From the NCBI GenBank assembly GCA_021782065.1, contig JAJXVQ010000017.1, positions 1 through 15,132 of the forward strand: 15,132 bases of DNA. The letters are read 5' to 3'. Under the pieces are notes generated by a model. The model was given only the letters and a program-made list of their open reading frames with translations, made no database searches and had not been told where the DNA came from. Below are positions 5,075 through 15,071 of this stretch, in pieces (positions within the stretch are counted from its first letter, which is position 1; every line of letters begins with the position of its first letter). This DNA comes from Pseudomonadota bacterium. GTDB taxonomy: Bacteria; Pseudomonadota; Gammaproteobacteria; UBA1113. The position numbers and the translations under genes are program-made.

Positions 5075-5959
5075 CTAAATAACCTCCCAGCCCGTGACTT
5101 CAGCAACCGCCTGCCCTATATGCGCAGGAGAACGCGTTGTGTACACGCCAGCGGCCTCTAAAGCCGCAAATTTTTCCTTAGCTGTACCTTTACCACCCGC
5201 AATAATGGCGCCCGCATGCCCCATGCGTTTGCCTGCAGGGGCAGTGACACCAGCAATATAGGATACTACCGGTTTCGTCACATGGGCCTTAATAAAGGCT
5301 GCTGCTTCTTCTTCCGCACTACCGCCAATTTCACCCACCATGATGATGGCTTCCGTTTGTGGATCGTTTTGGAACAATGCCAATACATCCACAAAGGTAG
5401 TTCCAGGAATAGGATCGCCCCCTATACCCACGCAGGTGCTTTGACCAAAGCCCAGCGCCGTCGTTTGGTGCACCGCTTCGTAGGTTAAAGTTCCGGACCT
5501 AGATACTATGCCCACACGACCTTTTTGATGAATATGGCCAGGCATAATGCCAATCTTGCATTCGCCCGGTGTAATAACACCAGGACAATTTGGACCTATT
5601 AGCCGTACATTTTTCTTTGTATCTAAATAGGCACGTACAGCCAACATATCCAAAACAGGAATGCCTTCTGTGATGCAGACAATTAATTCTAAACCTGCAT
5701 CTATAGCCTCAACGATAGAATCCTTGCAAAAAGGTGCTGGCACATAAATAACACTGGCCGTCGCTCCGGTTTCTTTGACTGCTTCTTTTACTGTATCAAA
5801 TACAGGCTTATCCAAATGCAACTGCCCGCCTTTCCCGGGGGTAACGCCGCCTACTAATTTAGTGCCATAATCTAAGGCTTGTTGTGAATGCAAGGTACCT
5901 TGATTACCAGTAAAGCCTTGGCAGATCACCTTCGTGCCTTTGTTAATTAATATACTCAT
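5075..5959 (-). CDS. sucD: Succinyl-CoA synthetase, alpha subunit
   Basis: With SucC it converts succinyl-CoA, phosphate and ADP (or GDP) into succinate, CoA and nucleoside triphosphate in the cytoplasmic TCA cycle. The 294 residues match the family length. The CoA-binding Rossmann domain begins at once: [19 protein letters not shown] (15-33). IGPNCPGVI (121-129) and [10 protein letters not shown] (153-162) are conserved. The catalytic phospho-histidine is His248 in MGHAGAI. The start codon shares one base with the sucC stop (TAATG), so translation is probably coupled to sucC, which suits a fixed subunit ratio. It is the last gene of the operon, and a strong intrinsic terminator follows. Confidence 0.97.
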   Translation of the reverse strand: MSILINKGTKVICQGFTGNQGTLHSQQALDYGTKLVGGVTPGKGGQLHLDKPVFDTVKEAVKETGATASVIYVPAPFCKDSIVEAIDAGLELIVCITEGIPVLDMLAVRAYLDTKKNVRLIGPNCPGVITPGECKIGIMPGHIHQKGRVGIVSRSGTLTYEAVHQTTALGFGQSTCVGIGGDPIPGTTFVDVLALFQNDPQTEAIIMVGEIGGSAEEEAAAFIKAHVTKPVVSYIAGVTAPAGKRMGHAGAIIAGGKGTAKEKFAALEAAGVYTTRSPAHIGQAVAEVTGWEVI

Positions 5960-7125
5960 TATTCATCTCCCACTGCGGCAACGATACGTTTTGCGCCATC
6001 TTCAAAACTCTCGGCTGCAATCACGTTTAAACCACTTTTTTCTAAAATTTGTGCGGCCAATTCGGCATTATTGCCCTCTAAGCGCACGACTACTGGTAAT
6101 TTTGTTTGGACTTCACTGACCGCACTGATAATACCTTGGGCTATCATATCGCAACGAACGATACCACCAAAAATATTGATAAAGATACCTTTGACCTTTT
6201 CATCGGATAAGATAATTTTAAAAGCTTCCGTCACGCGTTCTTTGGTTGCACCACCGCCTACATCTAAGAAATTAGCAGGTTGCCCGCCGTGCAATTTAAT
6301 TAAATCCATGGTGGCCATCGCTAAACCGGCGCCATTCACCATACATCCTATATCACCATCTAACGCAATATAATTCAATTCCCACTGATGCGCTTTATTT
6401 TCACGCTCATCTTCTTGCGTAGTATCCCGTTGTGCGCGCAAGTTGGGGTGACGGTATAACGCATTGGCGTCTAAATTAATTTTGCCATCCAAACACACTA
6501 ATTCGCCATTTTCTTTGATAACCAAGGGATTGACTTCTAACAGACTTAAATCATTGTCTATAAACAATTTGCCTAGGCCTAAGAGAATCTGTGTAAATTC
6601 TTTTATTTGAGCCGCATTCAAGCCTAATTTAAAGCCCAAATCCCGTGCCTGAAAAGGCAATAAACCAACGATAGGATCTACTACTGTGGTTAGAATTTTC
6701 TCAGGATATTTATGCGCCACTTCTTCAATTTCCACCCCACCTTCGGTAGAAGCCATAAACACGATCCGTCGCAACGCTCTGTCTACTACAGCACCCAAAT
6801 ATAATTCTTTGGCAATAGCGGAAGGTTCTTCGATTAAAATCTGATGCACAGGCTGACCATTGGCATCGGTTTGATAGGTCACTAAACGCGTACCTAATAA
6901 AGCTTGTACTGCTACTTTTACATCTTCTTTATTGGAGACAATCTTAACGCCACCCGCTTTGCCGCGACCGCCAGCATGCACTTGGGCTTTCACCACCCAA
7001 CGTTCACCCCCTAAATGGGCTAATGCTGCTGCGACTTCATCGACGCTAGAGACCACTTCACCGCGCGGCGCGGCAATGCCGTACTCACGAAACAGTGCTT
7101 TGGCTTGATATTCATGTAAATTCAT
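5959..7125 (-). CDS. sucC: Succinyl-CoA synthetase, beta subunit (ADP-forming type)
   Basis: Beta subunit of the alpha2beta2 or alpha-beta enzyme; it binds the nucleotide through an ATP-grasp fold and completes the active site on SucD. The 388 residues equal the usual bacterial length. It opens [17 protein letters not shown], followed by the nucleotide-binding [17 protein letters not shown] (44-60), the metal-binding EVNPLV (197-202) with Asp213, and the C-terminal [10 protein letters not shown] (317-326), where the subunits meet. The ATG is preceded by AGGAAAT at normal spacing. It lies 30 nt behind sucB, the widest gap inside the operon, and overlaps sucD by one base. ADP versus GDP use cannot be read safely from the sequence. 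Confidence 0.97.
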   Translation of the reverse strand: MNLHEYQAKALFREYGIAAPRGEVVSSVDEVAAALAHLGGERWVVKAQVHAGGRGKAGGVKIVSNKEDVKVAVQALLGTRLVTYQTDANGQPVHQILIEEPSAIAKELYLGAVVDRALRRIVFMASTEGGVEIEEVAHKYPEKILTTVVDPIVGLLPFQARDLGFKLGLNAAQIKEFTQILLGLGKLFIDNDLSLLEVNPLVIKENGELVCLDGKINLDANALYRHPNLRAQRDTTQEDERENKAHQWELNYIALDGDIGCMVNGAGLAMATMDLIKLHGGQPANFLDVGGGATKERVTEAFKIILSDEKVKGIFINIFGGIVRCDMIAQGIISAVSEVQTKLPVVVRLEGNNAELAAQILEKSGLNVIAAESFEDGAKRIVAAVGDE

Positions 7126-7155
7126 TGTTATTTCCTATCGTTTTATGACTAATGT

Positions 7156-8304
7156 TTATAATGCGAGTAACATCCGTGCGGGATCTTCCAAAAACTGTTT
7201 TACCGCCACTAAAAAACTGACGGATTCGCGGCCATCGATAATACGATGATCGTAAGATAAAGCGACATACATCATTGGGCGTATCACCACAACGCCATTC
7301 TCGGCTACGGGCCTTTCTTCGATCTTATGCATGCCTAGAATACCGCTTTGCGGAGGGTTGATGATGGGTGTGGCCATCAATGAGCCAAATACACCCCCGT
7401 TGGTGATGGTAAAAGTACCGCCAGTCATTTCTTCAACCGTCAATTTGCCCTCACGTGCACGCGCTGCGCTATCAGCAATCGTTTTTTCAATACCTGCCAA
7501 ACTTAGGGTTTCAGCGTTGCGTATGATAGGCACCACTAAACCGCGCGGCGTAGATACGGCAATACCTATATCGTAATAACCATGATAAATAATATCTGTG
7601 CCATCTATAGAAGCATTCACATCGGGAAATTTTTTCAAAGCTTCCACAACGGCTTTAGTAAAGAGGGACATAAAACCTAATTTAACACCGTGCGTTTTTT
7701 CAAATTCATCTTTATAACGATTACGTAAATCCATCACCGGTTGCATATTGATTTCATTAAAAGTCGTCAGCATAGCAGCATTGTGCTGTGCTTCCACTAA
7801 ACGCTCTGCAATCTTGGCGCGCAAACGGGTCATCGGAACTCTTTCTTCGGAGCGCAAGCCTGTAGTCACAGTGCTAACAGCAGCAGGTGATATTTGGGTT
7901 AAATCTTCTTTGACTATACGCCCGCCCTTGCCACTGCCTTGTAAGCTTTGTACGTTGATATCGCTTTCGGCAGCAGCGCGGCGCACAGCTGGGCTTAAAT
8001 GCGGTGTAGCTTCAACGGCTTTGGTCTTAACGTCATCGACTGGCTTAGTTTTTTCGGCACTCAGAGCACCAGCATTCAATTTACCCAATAACGCATCAGC
8101 CAATACCGTCTTGCCTTCAGGCACGGTAATTTCAGCTAAAACCCCGCTTTCAGGAGCAGGCACTTCTAATACCACTTTATCCGTTTCTAATTCTACTAAG
8201 GTTTCATCGCGTTGCACGCTATCACCTGCTTTTTTATGCCATTTGAGAATGGTGGCATCTGCGACCGATTCAGGCAAGGCAGGAACTCTAATTTCAATGG
8301 ACAT
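7156..8304 (-). CDS. sucB: 2-oxoglutarate dehydrogenase E2 (dihydrolipoyl succinyltransferase)
   Basis: Forms the core of the 2-oxoglutarate dehydrogenase complex and transfers the succinyl group from lipoamide to CoA. The 382-residue chain has one lipoyl domain (1-77) with the lipoylated Lys43 in [16 protein letters not shown] charged linker follows, then the peripheral subunit-binding domain (about 101-137, [24 protein letters not shown]). The catalytic acyltransferase domain runs from about 155 to the end, with the active-site [11 protein letters not shown] (350-360; His353, Asp357). The linker is short and only one lipoyl domain is present, as in E. coli SucB rather than AceF. GAGGA before the ATG gives a good ribosome binding site, 15 nt behind sucA. 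Confidence 0.97.
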   Translation of the reverse strand: MSIEIRVPALPESVADATILKWHKKAGDSVQRDETLVELETDKVVLEVPAPESGVLAEITVPEGKTVLADALLGKLNAGALSAEKTKPVDDVKTKAVEATPHLSPAVRRAAAESDINVQSLQGSGKGGRIVKEDLTQISPAAVSTVTTGLRSEERVPMTRLRAKIAERLVEAQHNAAMLTTFNEINMQPVMDLRNRYKDEFEKTHGVKLGFMSLFTKAVVEALKKFPDVNASIDGTDIIYHGYYDIGIAVSTPRGLVVPIIRNAETLSLAGIEKTIADSAARAREGKLTVEEMTGGTFTITNGGVFGSLMATPIINPPQSGILGMHKIEERPVAENGVVVIRPMMYVALSYDHRIIDGRESVSFLVAVKQFLEDPARMLLAL

Positions 8305-8319
8305 TCTTTATTTCCTCTC

Positions 8320-11133
8320 TTATTTTAATGTAAGTGCATCTTTAACCAATTGTTGTTGCTCAGCCGTATGCCTAGCTAAATAGCCCGCGGCCGGCGCTGC
8401 CGAAGCGGAGCGACCGGCATAATTTAACTCTTGACCAGACGTCAACGCTTTACGCATAGCGTGTTGCAATGAATGCCATGCGCCTTGGTTCTGCGGCTCT
8501 TCCTGACACCAAACAATATCTTTAACGTGTTGGTATGGCGCTAAGGTTTTTTTCAATTCCGCTTCCGGAAATGGATATAGTTGTTCAAGACGAATGACGG
8601 CGACATCTTTTTGTGCATCATCGCGGCGTTTTTGCAATAGGTCGTAATAGACCCGACCCGCGCACAACACTACTCGCTTGATTTTCTTTGCCGATAAATC
8701 ATCTACTTCATCTATAACTGTTTGGAATATGCCTTTGGTTAAATCATCCCAAGTAGAAACGGCTAATTTATGGCGTAATAAGCTCTTGGGCGTCATGACG
8801 ATTAAAGGTTTACGATAGGGTCTTAGCATTTGTCGTCTAATCATATGAAAACATTGCGCTGGCGTAGTCGGCACACACACTTGCATATTGTGCTCTGCAC
8901 ACAATTGTAGAAAACGTTCTAGGCGCGCGGAGGTATGTTCAGGGCCCATGCCTTCATAACCATGCGGTAAAAACAAAGCAATACCCGATAGACGCGACCA
9001 TTTTTGTTCAGCAGCGCTGATGAATTGGTCTATCACCACTTGCGCCCCATTCACAAAATCGCCAAACTGCGCTTCCCAAATCACCAAGGTTTTGGGATCG
9101 GTGCTGGCATAACCATATTCGAAAGCCATGACCGCTGCTTCGGATAATATGGAATCTATGACTGCAACTCGCGCGTTTTGCTGTTGAAATTGTGCGAGCG
9201 GCATATATTCCTGCCCCGTTTCATAATCGTGTAACACCGCGTGTCTATGGGTAAAGGTACCACGACCAGAATCCTGGCCCGAAATACGCACACCAAAACC
9301 AGCATCTAATAGCGAAGCATAAGCCAAATTCTCGGCAAAGCCCCACATAAAAGGTTCTTTGCCTTCCAACATTTGCTGGCGCGCTTGCATTTCACGCGCT
9401 ACTTGCGGCTGTAAAGAAAATCCTTTGGGTAAAACCAATAATTTTTCGGCCAAGGTATGTAACTTTTTGCCGTCTATACTATTGTTGTAAGTCGCATCCC
9501 ATTCCGTGTCTAAATAAGGTGACCAATCCATTCGTTTTACTGCATTATCATCCGCTACTGCAACTACGGCTTTACCGGCGTCTAAGAAGACTCGGTAAGC
9601 ATCTATTGCCTGTGTGCGTTCAGCGGCTGTGATTACACCTTGTTGCTCTAAAGCATCACCATATAAGCTCAAGACGCTAGGGCGCTTGCGTATTACATTG
9701 TACATCACAGGTTGCGTAATGGCCGGTTCATCCGCTTCGTTATGACCCAAACGGCGATACGCCACCAAATCAATAACTATATCGCGATGAAATTCCATCC
9801 TAAAATCTAAGGCCAATTGCGCCGCTTTCACCACCGCTTCTGGATCATCGCCATTGACGTGAATAATGGGTGCTTCAATCATTTTTGCTGCATCAGTACA
9901 ATAACGCGACGAACGCGCATCGCACGGGTCGCTGGTGGTAAAACCCACTTGATTATTGATCACGATGTGCAGGGTACCACCAGTGCTATAGCCACGGGTT
10001 TGCGACATGGTAAAGGTTTCCATCACCACGCCTTGCCCTATGAAAGCAGCATCGCCATGCACCACAATGGGAATAGTCGTATCGCGATCTTGATTGCCTA
10101 GATTGTCTTGCCTCGCCCGCACTGAGCCTTCAACTACAGGGGAGATAATTTCCAAATGCGAAGGATTAAATGCCAAGGCTAGATGCATGAAACCATGCTT
10201 GGTTTCTATATTGGTAGAATAGCCTAAGTGATATTTCACATCACCAGAGCGGCCATTTTGCAGATGAATCCCTGCAAACTCATCGAATAGTTTTTGTGTG
10301 GGTTTACCCAAGATATTCACCAACACATTTAAACGACCGCGATGCGCCATGCCGATGATAATACCCTTAACGCCTTCATTCCCCGCGTGATCGACTAAGG
10401 TGGCCATTAGAGGAATAAAACTATCGCTGCCTTCTAATGCGAAGCGCTTTTGTCCCACAAATTTATTGCCTAAATATTTTTCTAAGCCTTCAGCCGCTAC
10501 TAATTTTTCAAATATTTTTTTCTTTTCGGTGCTACTTATCGGTCTTTGTGGATCGTCATCTTCAAAACGCTTTTGTAGCCAAGCAAGAACTGTGGGATCG
10601 CTGATGTGCATATATTCTAATGTACTATGGCCGCAATAAATCGATGCCAATTTTTTCCCCACCGCTTGTAGCGGTGCGCTATCGCCTAAATGATTCACCC
10701 CAAAATCACGCGGGTTAATGGTGGTATTCAGATCGGCGCTGGATAAACCATAATGCTTAGGATCCAATGAAGGATGCGCCGGATGCTTTGCCAAGCCTAA
10801 AGGATCTAAATCAGCTGCGGTATGGCCATAACGCCTGTAGGCATCTAACCATTGGCCAATCTTATAATACAGTGGTGAAGCAGAGATTTCTTGAGCCGCA
10901 ACAGCTGTTCTAGGACGTTGTGCTAATTGCAAGAAATTCTGGCGCACGCTTTGGGGAGATACTTCAATCTCACCATTGACCTTGGGTAGGTTTGCAAAAT
11001 AATTGCGCCAATCCGCCTCTAGAGCATTGGGATCGCGCAAATAGATTTCATACATTTCTTCTAAATAAGCGACATTGCCGCCAGCCAAAAACGAGCTTTT
11101 TTTCATTTTTTCAATATAAGGTTCTAGGGCCAT
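8320..11133 (-). CDS. sucA: 2-oxoglutarate dehydrogenase E1
   Basis: Thiamine-diphosphate enzyme that decarboxylates 2-oxoglutarate and loads the succinyl group onto the lipoyl arm of SucB. It has 937 residues, close to E. coli SucA (933). The N-terminal E2-binding region is seen at 14-50 (SFLAGGNVAYLEEMYEIYL). The ThDP domain has GMAHRGRLNVLVN (261-273), HGDAAFIGQGVVMET (359-373), TLHIVINNQVGF (387-398) with its two Asn, and RRLGHNEADEP (460-470). The pyrimidine-binding transketolase domain starts near WGFAENLAYASL (about 600), with SGQDSGRGTFTHRHAV. It begins 5 nt behind the sdhB stop, and its Shine-Dalgarno AAGGA lies inside the last sdhB codons, so it is likely co-translated. The E3 partner (Lpd) is not in this window. 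Confidence 0.97.
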   Translation of the reverse strand: MALEPYIEKMKKSSFLAGGNVAYLEEMYEIYLRDPNALEADWRNYFANLPKVNGEIEVSPQSVRQNFLQLAQRPRTAVAAQEISASPLYYKIGQWLDAYRRYGHTAADLDPLGLAKHPAHPSLDPKHYGLSSADLNTTINPRDFGVNHLGDSAPLQAVGKKLASIYCGHSTLEYMHISDPTVLAWLQKRFEDDDPQRPISSTEKKKIFEKLVAAEGLEKYLGNKFVGQKRFALEGSDSFIPLMATLVDHAGNEGVKGIIIGMAHRGRLNVLVNILGKPTQKLFDEFAGIHLQNGRSGDVKYHLGYSTNIETKHGFMHLALAFNPSHLEIISPVVEGSVRARQDNLGNQDRDTTIPIVVHGDAAFIGQGVVMETFTMSQTRGYSTGGTLHIVINNQVGFTTSDPCDARSSRYCTDAAKMIEAPIIHVNGDDPEAVVKAAQLALDFRMEFHRDIVIDLVAYRRLGHNEADEPAITQPVMYNVIRKRPSVLSLYGDALEQQGVITAAERTQAIDAYRVFLDAGKAVVAVADDNAVKRMDWSPYLDTEWDATYNNSIDGKKLHTLAEKLLVLPKGFSLQPQVAREMQARQQMLEGKEPFMWGFAENLAYASLLDAGFGVRISGQDSGRGTFTHRHAVLHDYETGQEYMPLAQFQQQNARVAVIDSILSEAAVMAFEYGYASTDPKTLVIWEAQFGDFVNGAQVVIDQFISAAEQKWSRLSGIALFLPHGYEGMGPEHTSARLERFLQLCAEHNMQVCVPTTPAQCFHMIRRQMLRPYRKPLIVMTPKSLLRHKLAVSTWDDLTKGIFQTVIDEVDDLSAKKIKRVVLCAGRVYYDLLQKRRDDAQKDVAVIRLEQLYPFPEAELKKTLAPYQHVKDIVWCQEEPQNQGAWHSLQHAMRKALTSGQELNYAGRSASAAPAAGYLARHTAEQQQLVKDALTLK

Positions 11134-11138
11134 AATCG

Positions 11139-11858
11139 TTAATTTCCTTCTGCTAACAATTCAGAACGTATATGACCTATAGCGCGAGTGGGATTTAAAC
11201 CCTTAGGGCATACGTCTACGCAATTCATCACACCCCTACAACGAAAAACGCTAAAGGGATCGGTTAAGGCTTCTAATCGCTCTACCTTGGCCGTATCACG
11301 GCTATCAGCAATAAAGCGATAGGCTTGTAACAATCCAGCAGGACCTATAAATTTCTCTGGATTCCACCAGAATGAAGGACAAGAAGTGGAGCAGCAAGCA
11401 CATAAGATACATTCATATAAGCCATCTAGTTTTTTACGCTCGGCTGGGCTTTGCAAACGTTCTTTGGCAGGCGGAAGTTCATCGTTGATTAAATAGGGTT
11501 TAATCTTTGCATATTGTTCGAAGAAAACCTTCATGTCGACAACCAGATCGCGTATAACGGGTAACCCCGGTAATGGGCGCAATTCAATGGGCTGCTTTAA
11601 AGACGACAATAAAGTAACGCAAGCTAAACCATTGCGACCGTTGATATTCATGCCATCGGAACCACAGACACCTTCCCTACAAGAGCGCCTAAAGGCTAAG
11701 CTATCGTCCATCGCTTTGATGCGTAAAATAGCTTCTAATAGCATCATATCCTGTTTTTCAGGGACGTTTAATTCATAATCTTTCATAGTCGGTTTAACAT
11801 CAACTTCGGGGTTAAACCTATAAATTTTAAATTTAACTGTGCGCATCGCTTCAGACAT
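11139..11858 (-). CDS. sdhB: Succinate dehydrogenase iron-sulfur subunit
   Basis: Electron-transfer subunit of complex II, carrying electrons from the SdhA flavin to the quinone at SdhC/SdhD. The 239 residues hold all three clusters. [2Fe-2S] ligands are Cys60, Cys65 and Cys80 with Asp68 (CREGVCGSDG..GLAC). [4Fe-4S] ligands are Cys150, Cys153, Cys156 and Cys217 (CILCACC...CPKG). [3Fe-4S] ligands are Cys160, Cys207 and Cys213 (SCPSFWWN, RCRGVMNC). The two Trp of FWWN near the quinone site are kept. At the position of E. coli His207 (FRCHSIMNC) this protein has Arg208 (FRCRGVMNC). A strong AGAGGT Shine-Dalgarno lies 7 nt before the ATG, 17 nt behind sdhA. Confidence 0.97.
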   Translation of the reverse strand: MSEAMRTVKFKIYRFNPEVDVKPTMKDYELNVPEKQDMMLLEAILRIKAMDDSLAFRRSCREGVCGSDGMNINGRNGLACVTLLSSLKQPIELRPLPGLPVIRDLVVDMKVFFEQYAKIKPYLINDELPPAKERLQSPAERKKLDGLYECILCACCSTSCPSFWWNPEKFIGPAGLLQAYRFIADSRDTAKVERLEALTDPFSVFRCRGVMNCVDVCPKGLNPTRAIGHIRSELLAEGN

Positions 11859-11875
11859 CAGAGCACCTCTTACAA

Positions 11876-13642
11876 TTAATAGACTCGTTCTTTGGGTTCA
11901 AAAGGCTTAACATTCAATGGTTTCATGTTCACTGCACGTTTAGTCATACGATGACCTTCACCGTGATACACGGTATGCGTTAACCAATTGATATCGTCAC
12001 GTTTAGGAAAATCTTCTCTACTGTGCGCGCCACGACTTTCGGTACGATAAAGTGCAGCATGCGCCGTCGCCAGTGCCGTCGCCATTAAGTTATCCAACTC
12101 TAATGCTTCTATACGCGTAGTATTAAATACACGGCTGTGATCTTTAAAAGCCGCATGATTTAACCGTTGTTGCAATTGCAATAATTTATTCAAACCGTGT
12201 TGCATATGCTCACCAGTACGAAACACACCAAAATCTTCTTGCATTGTTTTTTGCATTTCAAAACGTATTTGACTCACTGATTCTCCCTCGCGGGCATTAT
12301 CCCAACGATTCAAACGGCTTAATGCGGCATCTAGTTCAGCTTCGCCTACGCTTCTTAAGGGTAGATCGCGTATCTTCTCTTTCACATCTAAACCGGCAGC
12401 ACGGCCAAATACCACTAAGTCCAATAAAGAATTACCGCCTAGTCGATTGGCACCATGCACCGAGACGCAAGCGCATTCGCCCACGGCATATAAGCCTTCG
12501 AGCACATGTTCTTTACCTTGTGCATCGACATTGATCACTTGTCCAAAACGATTCGTAGGAATACCACCCATCATATAATGGCAAGTCGGCACGACGGGTA
12601 TAGGTTCGCGGATTGGATCTACACCCGCAAAGGTAAGAGACAATTCGCGTATGCCCGGCAGGCGCGAGTTAATAAGGTCTGCACCCAAATGATCTAATTT
12701 TAATTTAACGCAGCTCACACCATTGATATCATAGCCATTGCCAACGCGCAATTCTAAAGACATAGCGCGAGCGACCACATCGCGTGAAGCCAAGTCTTTG
12801 GCGTGCGGCGCATAGCGTTCCATGAAACGTTCACCGTTTTTGTTGATGAGATAACCGCCCTCACCTCTACAACCTTCGGTGACCAACACACCCGCACCAG
12901 CTATACCGGTAGGGTGAAATTGCCACATTTCGATATCTTGCACGGGCAAGCCTGCACGTAGTGCCATGCCTATGCCATCGCCAGTGTTGATTAAAGCATT
13001 GGTAGTGGATTGGTAAATACGGCCAGCGCCACCTGTTGCAAAAATAACGGCGCGCGCGTGTAAAAATGCCGTTTCACCGCTTTCTATATTAAGCGCTATC
13101 ACGCCTGCAAAACCCTGACCATCGGCTGCTTTCACTAAATCGATCGCAAACCATTCGGAAAAAACATTGGTTTTTTCGGCTAAATTACGTTGATATAAAG
13201 TGTGTAATAAAGCATGACCTGTTCTATCGGCCGCAGCACAGGTTCTAGCAGCTTGATCCCCCCCAAAATCTTTAGACTGACCACCAAAAGGCCGTTGGTA
13301 AATACGGCCGTCGTCTAAACGTGAAAAAGGCAAACCCATGTGTTCTAATTCATACACTACTTGCGGCCCAACCTCACACATGTATTCGATACTGTCCTGA
13401 TCACCTATATAATCAGAACCCTTGACCGTGTCGTACATATGCCAACGCCAATCGTCTGCATGCACATTGCCTAAGGCACAAGTGATTCCACCCTGCGCAG
13501 ACACGGTATGCGAACGCGTGGGAAACACTTTAGAAACCAGTGCCACTTGTGAGCCCGATTCAGCTAAAGCCAAAGCGGCGCGCAGTCCAGCACCACCGGC
13601 GCCAATAATAATTGCATCGAAAGTATAAGTTGCTAAGGCCAT
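11876..13642 (-). CDS. sdhA: Succinate dehydrogenase flavoprotein subunit
   Basis: Oxidises succinate to fumarate at a covalent FAD on the cytoplasmic side of the inner membrane. I choose the ATG at 13640-13642: it gives 588 residues, the exact length of E. coli SdhA, shares one base with the sdhD stop (TAATG), and has GGAG about 7 nt before it. A GTG four codons upstream would also be in frame but overlaps sdhD by 13 nt. Visible are the FAD dinucleotide fold IIIGAGGAG (11-19), the FAD-linking His45 in [12 protein letters not shown], and substrate-site residues His243 (QFHPTG), Arg287 (LASRDVV) and His355 (PTCHYMMGG). The C-terminal FAD contacts [13 protein letters not shown] and the late [10 protein letters not shown] motif are present. 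Confidence 0.97.
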   Translation of the reverse strand: MALATYTFDAIIIGAGGAGLRAALALAESGSQVALVSKVFPTRSHTVSAQGGITCALGNVHADDWRWHMYDTVKGSDYIGDQDSIEYMCEVGPQVVYELEHMGLPFSRLDDGRIYQRPFGGQSKDFGGDQAARTCAAADRTGHALLHTLYQRNLAEKTNVFSEWFAIDLVKAADGQGFAGVIALNIESGETAFLHARAVIFATGGAGRIYQSTTNALINTGDGIGMALRAGLPVQDIEMWQFHPTGIAGAGVLVTEGCRGEGGYLINKNGERFMERYAPHAKDLASRDVVARAMSLELRVGNGYDINGVSCVKLKLDHLGADLINSRLPGIRELSLTFAGVDPIREPIPVVPTCHYMMGGIPTNRFGQVINVDAQGKEHVLEGLYAVGECACVSVHGANRLGGNSLLDLVVFGRAAGLDVKEKIRDLPLRSVGEAELDAALSRLNRWDNAREGESVSQIRFEMQKTMQEDFGVFRTGEHMQHGLNKLLQLQQRLNHAAFKDHSRVFNTTRIEALELDNLMATALATAHAALYRTESRGAHSREDFPKRDDINWLTHTVYHGEGHRMTKRAVNMKPLNVKPFEPKERVY

Positions 13643-13989
13643 TACACGCTCCACACTATTGCAATCGTCACTATAAAATAAAGAAAGAGGACGATAAAGA
13701 CTAAAATTTCAAGGGTTAAGCGCAACCGCGCCGATTGAACATAATCGGTTAGAACGGTCCACATCCCTACCCAGGCATGCGTCAATAAACTGAGTGCCGC
13801 CAATATGGTAAAGAGTTTAACCCCTATACCCTGAAAAAATTGGAACCAGGCAACGTAATCCAGTTGTGGCGTAAGCCATATGAAGCCCAATACAAATAAG
13901 GTGTAAACGGCTAAGATAACCGCCCCTACCCGCTGCCACAGCCAATCCCTAACGCCATTGCCCGTTAAAGAGGTTGCACTTCTTACCAT
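13642..13989 (-). CDS. sdhD: Succinate dehydrogenase membrane anchor subunit D
   Basis: With SdhC it anchors complex II in the inner membrane and binds quinone and heme b. I choose the second ATG (13987-13989): the protein then has 115 residues like E. coli SdhD, and GGGAG lies at a proper 7-nt spacing. The ATG two codons earlier would have the site almost touching it. With this start the key residues have the E. coli numbers: heme ligand His71 ([10 protein letters not shown]) and quinone-site Asp82-Tyr83 (LTDYV). Three hydrophobic segments are seen (about 21-41, 57-80, 91-114). It overlaps the sdhC end by 7 nt and its stop overlaps the sdhA start. Confidence 0.95.
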   Translation of the reverse strand: MVRSATSLTGNGVRDWLWQRVGAVILAVYTLFVLGFIWLTPQLDYVAWFQFFQGIGVKLFTILAALSLLTHAWVGMWTVLTDYVQSARLRLTLEILVFIVLFLYFIVTIAIVWSV

Positions 13990-14357
13990 AACCATACTCC
14001 CAGCAATAAGGCCAATACCACGGTCGCGGCTAAAACTAATAATGCGCCTCGACGACCACTGACTTTGTCCTCGCCTATGCCTATATCCATGAGCAAATGA
14101 CGTATGCCCGCCACCCAGTGGTACAGCAACGCCAATAAGATGATATAAACTAGATAGCGAGTCACCCCACCGTGCAGGGCCGCTTGCAGAGCGTCATAAC
14201 CCTCAGCGCTACTTAAAGACATTAGCCATAAATATAACAAGTATGGAATTGAGAGAAACAGGACTAAACCCGACATTCTGTGTAAAATAGATACTATTGC
14301 CGTCGTTGGCATGCGCATTTTTGTTAAATCTAGATAAACCGGTCTTTTTTTGTTCAT
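13983..14357 (-). CDS. sdhC: Succinate dehydrogenase cytochrome b556 subunit C
   Basis: Membrane anchor of complex II and first gene of the operon. The 124 residues begin MNKKRPVYLDLTKMRMP, the conserved RPVxLDLxxxRxP opening. Ser23 and Arg27 in VSILHRMSG correspond to the quinone-site Ser27 and Arg31 of E. coli. The heme b ligand is His80 in LLYHWVAGIRHLLMD, matching E. coli His84. Three membrane helices lie at about 28-48, 67-91 and 105-123. AGGGG is 7-8 nt before the ATG. A possible sigma-70 promoter lies about 130 nt upstream. The operon leader shows no riboswitch that I recognise. Confidence 0.95.
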   Translation of the reverse strand: MNKKRPVYLDLTKMRMPTTAIVSILHRMSGLVLFLSIPYLLYLWLMSLSSAEGYDALQAALHGGVTRYLVYIILLALLYHWVAGIRHLLMDIGIGEDKVSGRRGALLVLAATVVLALLLGVWLW

Positions 14358-14392
14358 TCAGTTCCCCTACAACCACCTGACTCAGGGTGCAT

Positions 14393-14398
14393 AGTATA
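14393..14398 (-). promoter_or_regulatory. Possible second -10 box before sdhC
   Basis: TATACT on the minus strand, 35 nt upstream of the sdhC ATG. No good -35 hexamer is seen, so this is weaker than the candidate at 14484-14512. The 187-nt gap before sdhC holds nothing else I recognise. Confidence 0.25.
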
Positions 14399-14483
14399 GC
14401 TACAAATAAGCTAGAACTCCAGACTTACCCTGCCTGAATATCACAAATTACTGACGCTACGCATCTTGGCACCATAGACGATA

Positions 14484-14512
14484 ATTATGTTACTCTAAGA
14501 GCTTAAAATCAA
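14484..14512 (-). promoter_or_regulatory. Candidate sigma-70 promoter of the sdh-suc operon
   Basis: On the minus strand TTGATT (14507-14512) and CATAAT (14484-14489) are separated by 17 bp. This would start transcription near 14477 and leave a leader of about 120 nt before sdhC. A weak inverted repeat CTTAAAA/TTTTAAG (14502-14508 and 14519-14525) overlaps the -35 box. Confidence 0.45.
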
Positions 14513-14544
14513 AAGGCGTTTTAAGTTCCGCGTCACAGAGGATA

Positions 14545-15000
14545 TTAGGGAATAGGCTCTAGAGTATTCTCCCCAGCTCTGTAATATCGTTGAACGCCCC
14601 CATTACCTACCAGCCTCGACTCTATTTTTCTTTCCTTTATTACTTCTGTAGAAATAGGAGGCACTGGCTCTCTTTTCGGCTTCCCGGGAGGAGGGGAAAA
14701 TTCAGAGTAAGCTGAGATACGTTCTTCAGGTAGCTTCAGTAATGGATGATAAGATTTATTTTCAAGTTTGCTTAATTGTAGGATAGCTTCTTTTAAGTGT
14801 TCATCAACGATCACATGTATTTCTTGTTTCTGCTCTTTTGAAAGAACAGCTCGTGATTGATAATCCTCCAAATGAAATTTGTAACGCTCAAAATTTCCAA
14901 GACATAAATGATGTAATAGCCAGAATTGACTCGTGAGTAGCTTAAGATTGATATTACCTCCACTGTCAGAAATACTGATCATAACGTCATACACTTTCAT
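14545..15000 (-). CDS. Hypothetical protein, 151 aa, proline-rich tail
   Basis: I do not recognise this protein. The ATG at 14998-15000 is preceded by GGGG at about 7 nt, and an in-frame TAA lies directly upstream, so the start is well bounded. The first half (about 20-85) looks helical: FWLLHHLCLGNFERYKFHLE, then a charged helix with KEQKQEIHVIVDEHLKEAI. The second half is different, with Pro-rich PLLKLPEER, SPPPGKPKREPVPP (about 103-116) and a basic stretch before a polar end. There is one Cys, no signal peptide and no membrane segment. It reads in the same direction as the sdh operon, 187 nt upstream of sdhC, without a clear terminator between. Effector-like or regulatory roles are possible but unsupported. 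Confidence 0.6.
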   Translation of the reverse strand: MKVYDVMISISDSGGNINLKLLTSQFWLLHHLCLGNFERYKFHLEDYQSRAVLSKEQKQEIHVIVDEHLKEAILQLSKLENKSYHPLLKLPEERISAYSEFSPPPGKPKREPVPPISTEVIKERKIESRLVGNGGVQRYYRAGENTLEPIP

Positions 15001-15049
15001 CTTTTACCCCATCATTCTTGCTGCGGAGATTTATTTTTTCAAACAGCTT

Positions 15050-15071
15050 AGGGTCTGTTGACAATTGTCTG
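15050..15071. repeat. Possible insertion-sequence end
   Basis: GGGTCTGTTGACAATTGTCT at 15051-15070 contains the perfect palindrome GACAATTGTC (15060-15069). A GGGTCTGTTG start resembles terminal repeats of some IS5-type elements, but no transposase or partner end is in the window. Nothing else is recognised in 15001-15132. Confidence 0.2.
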
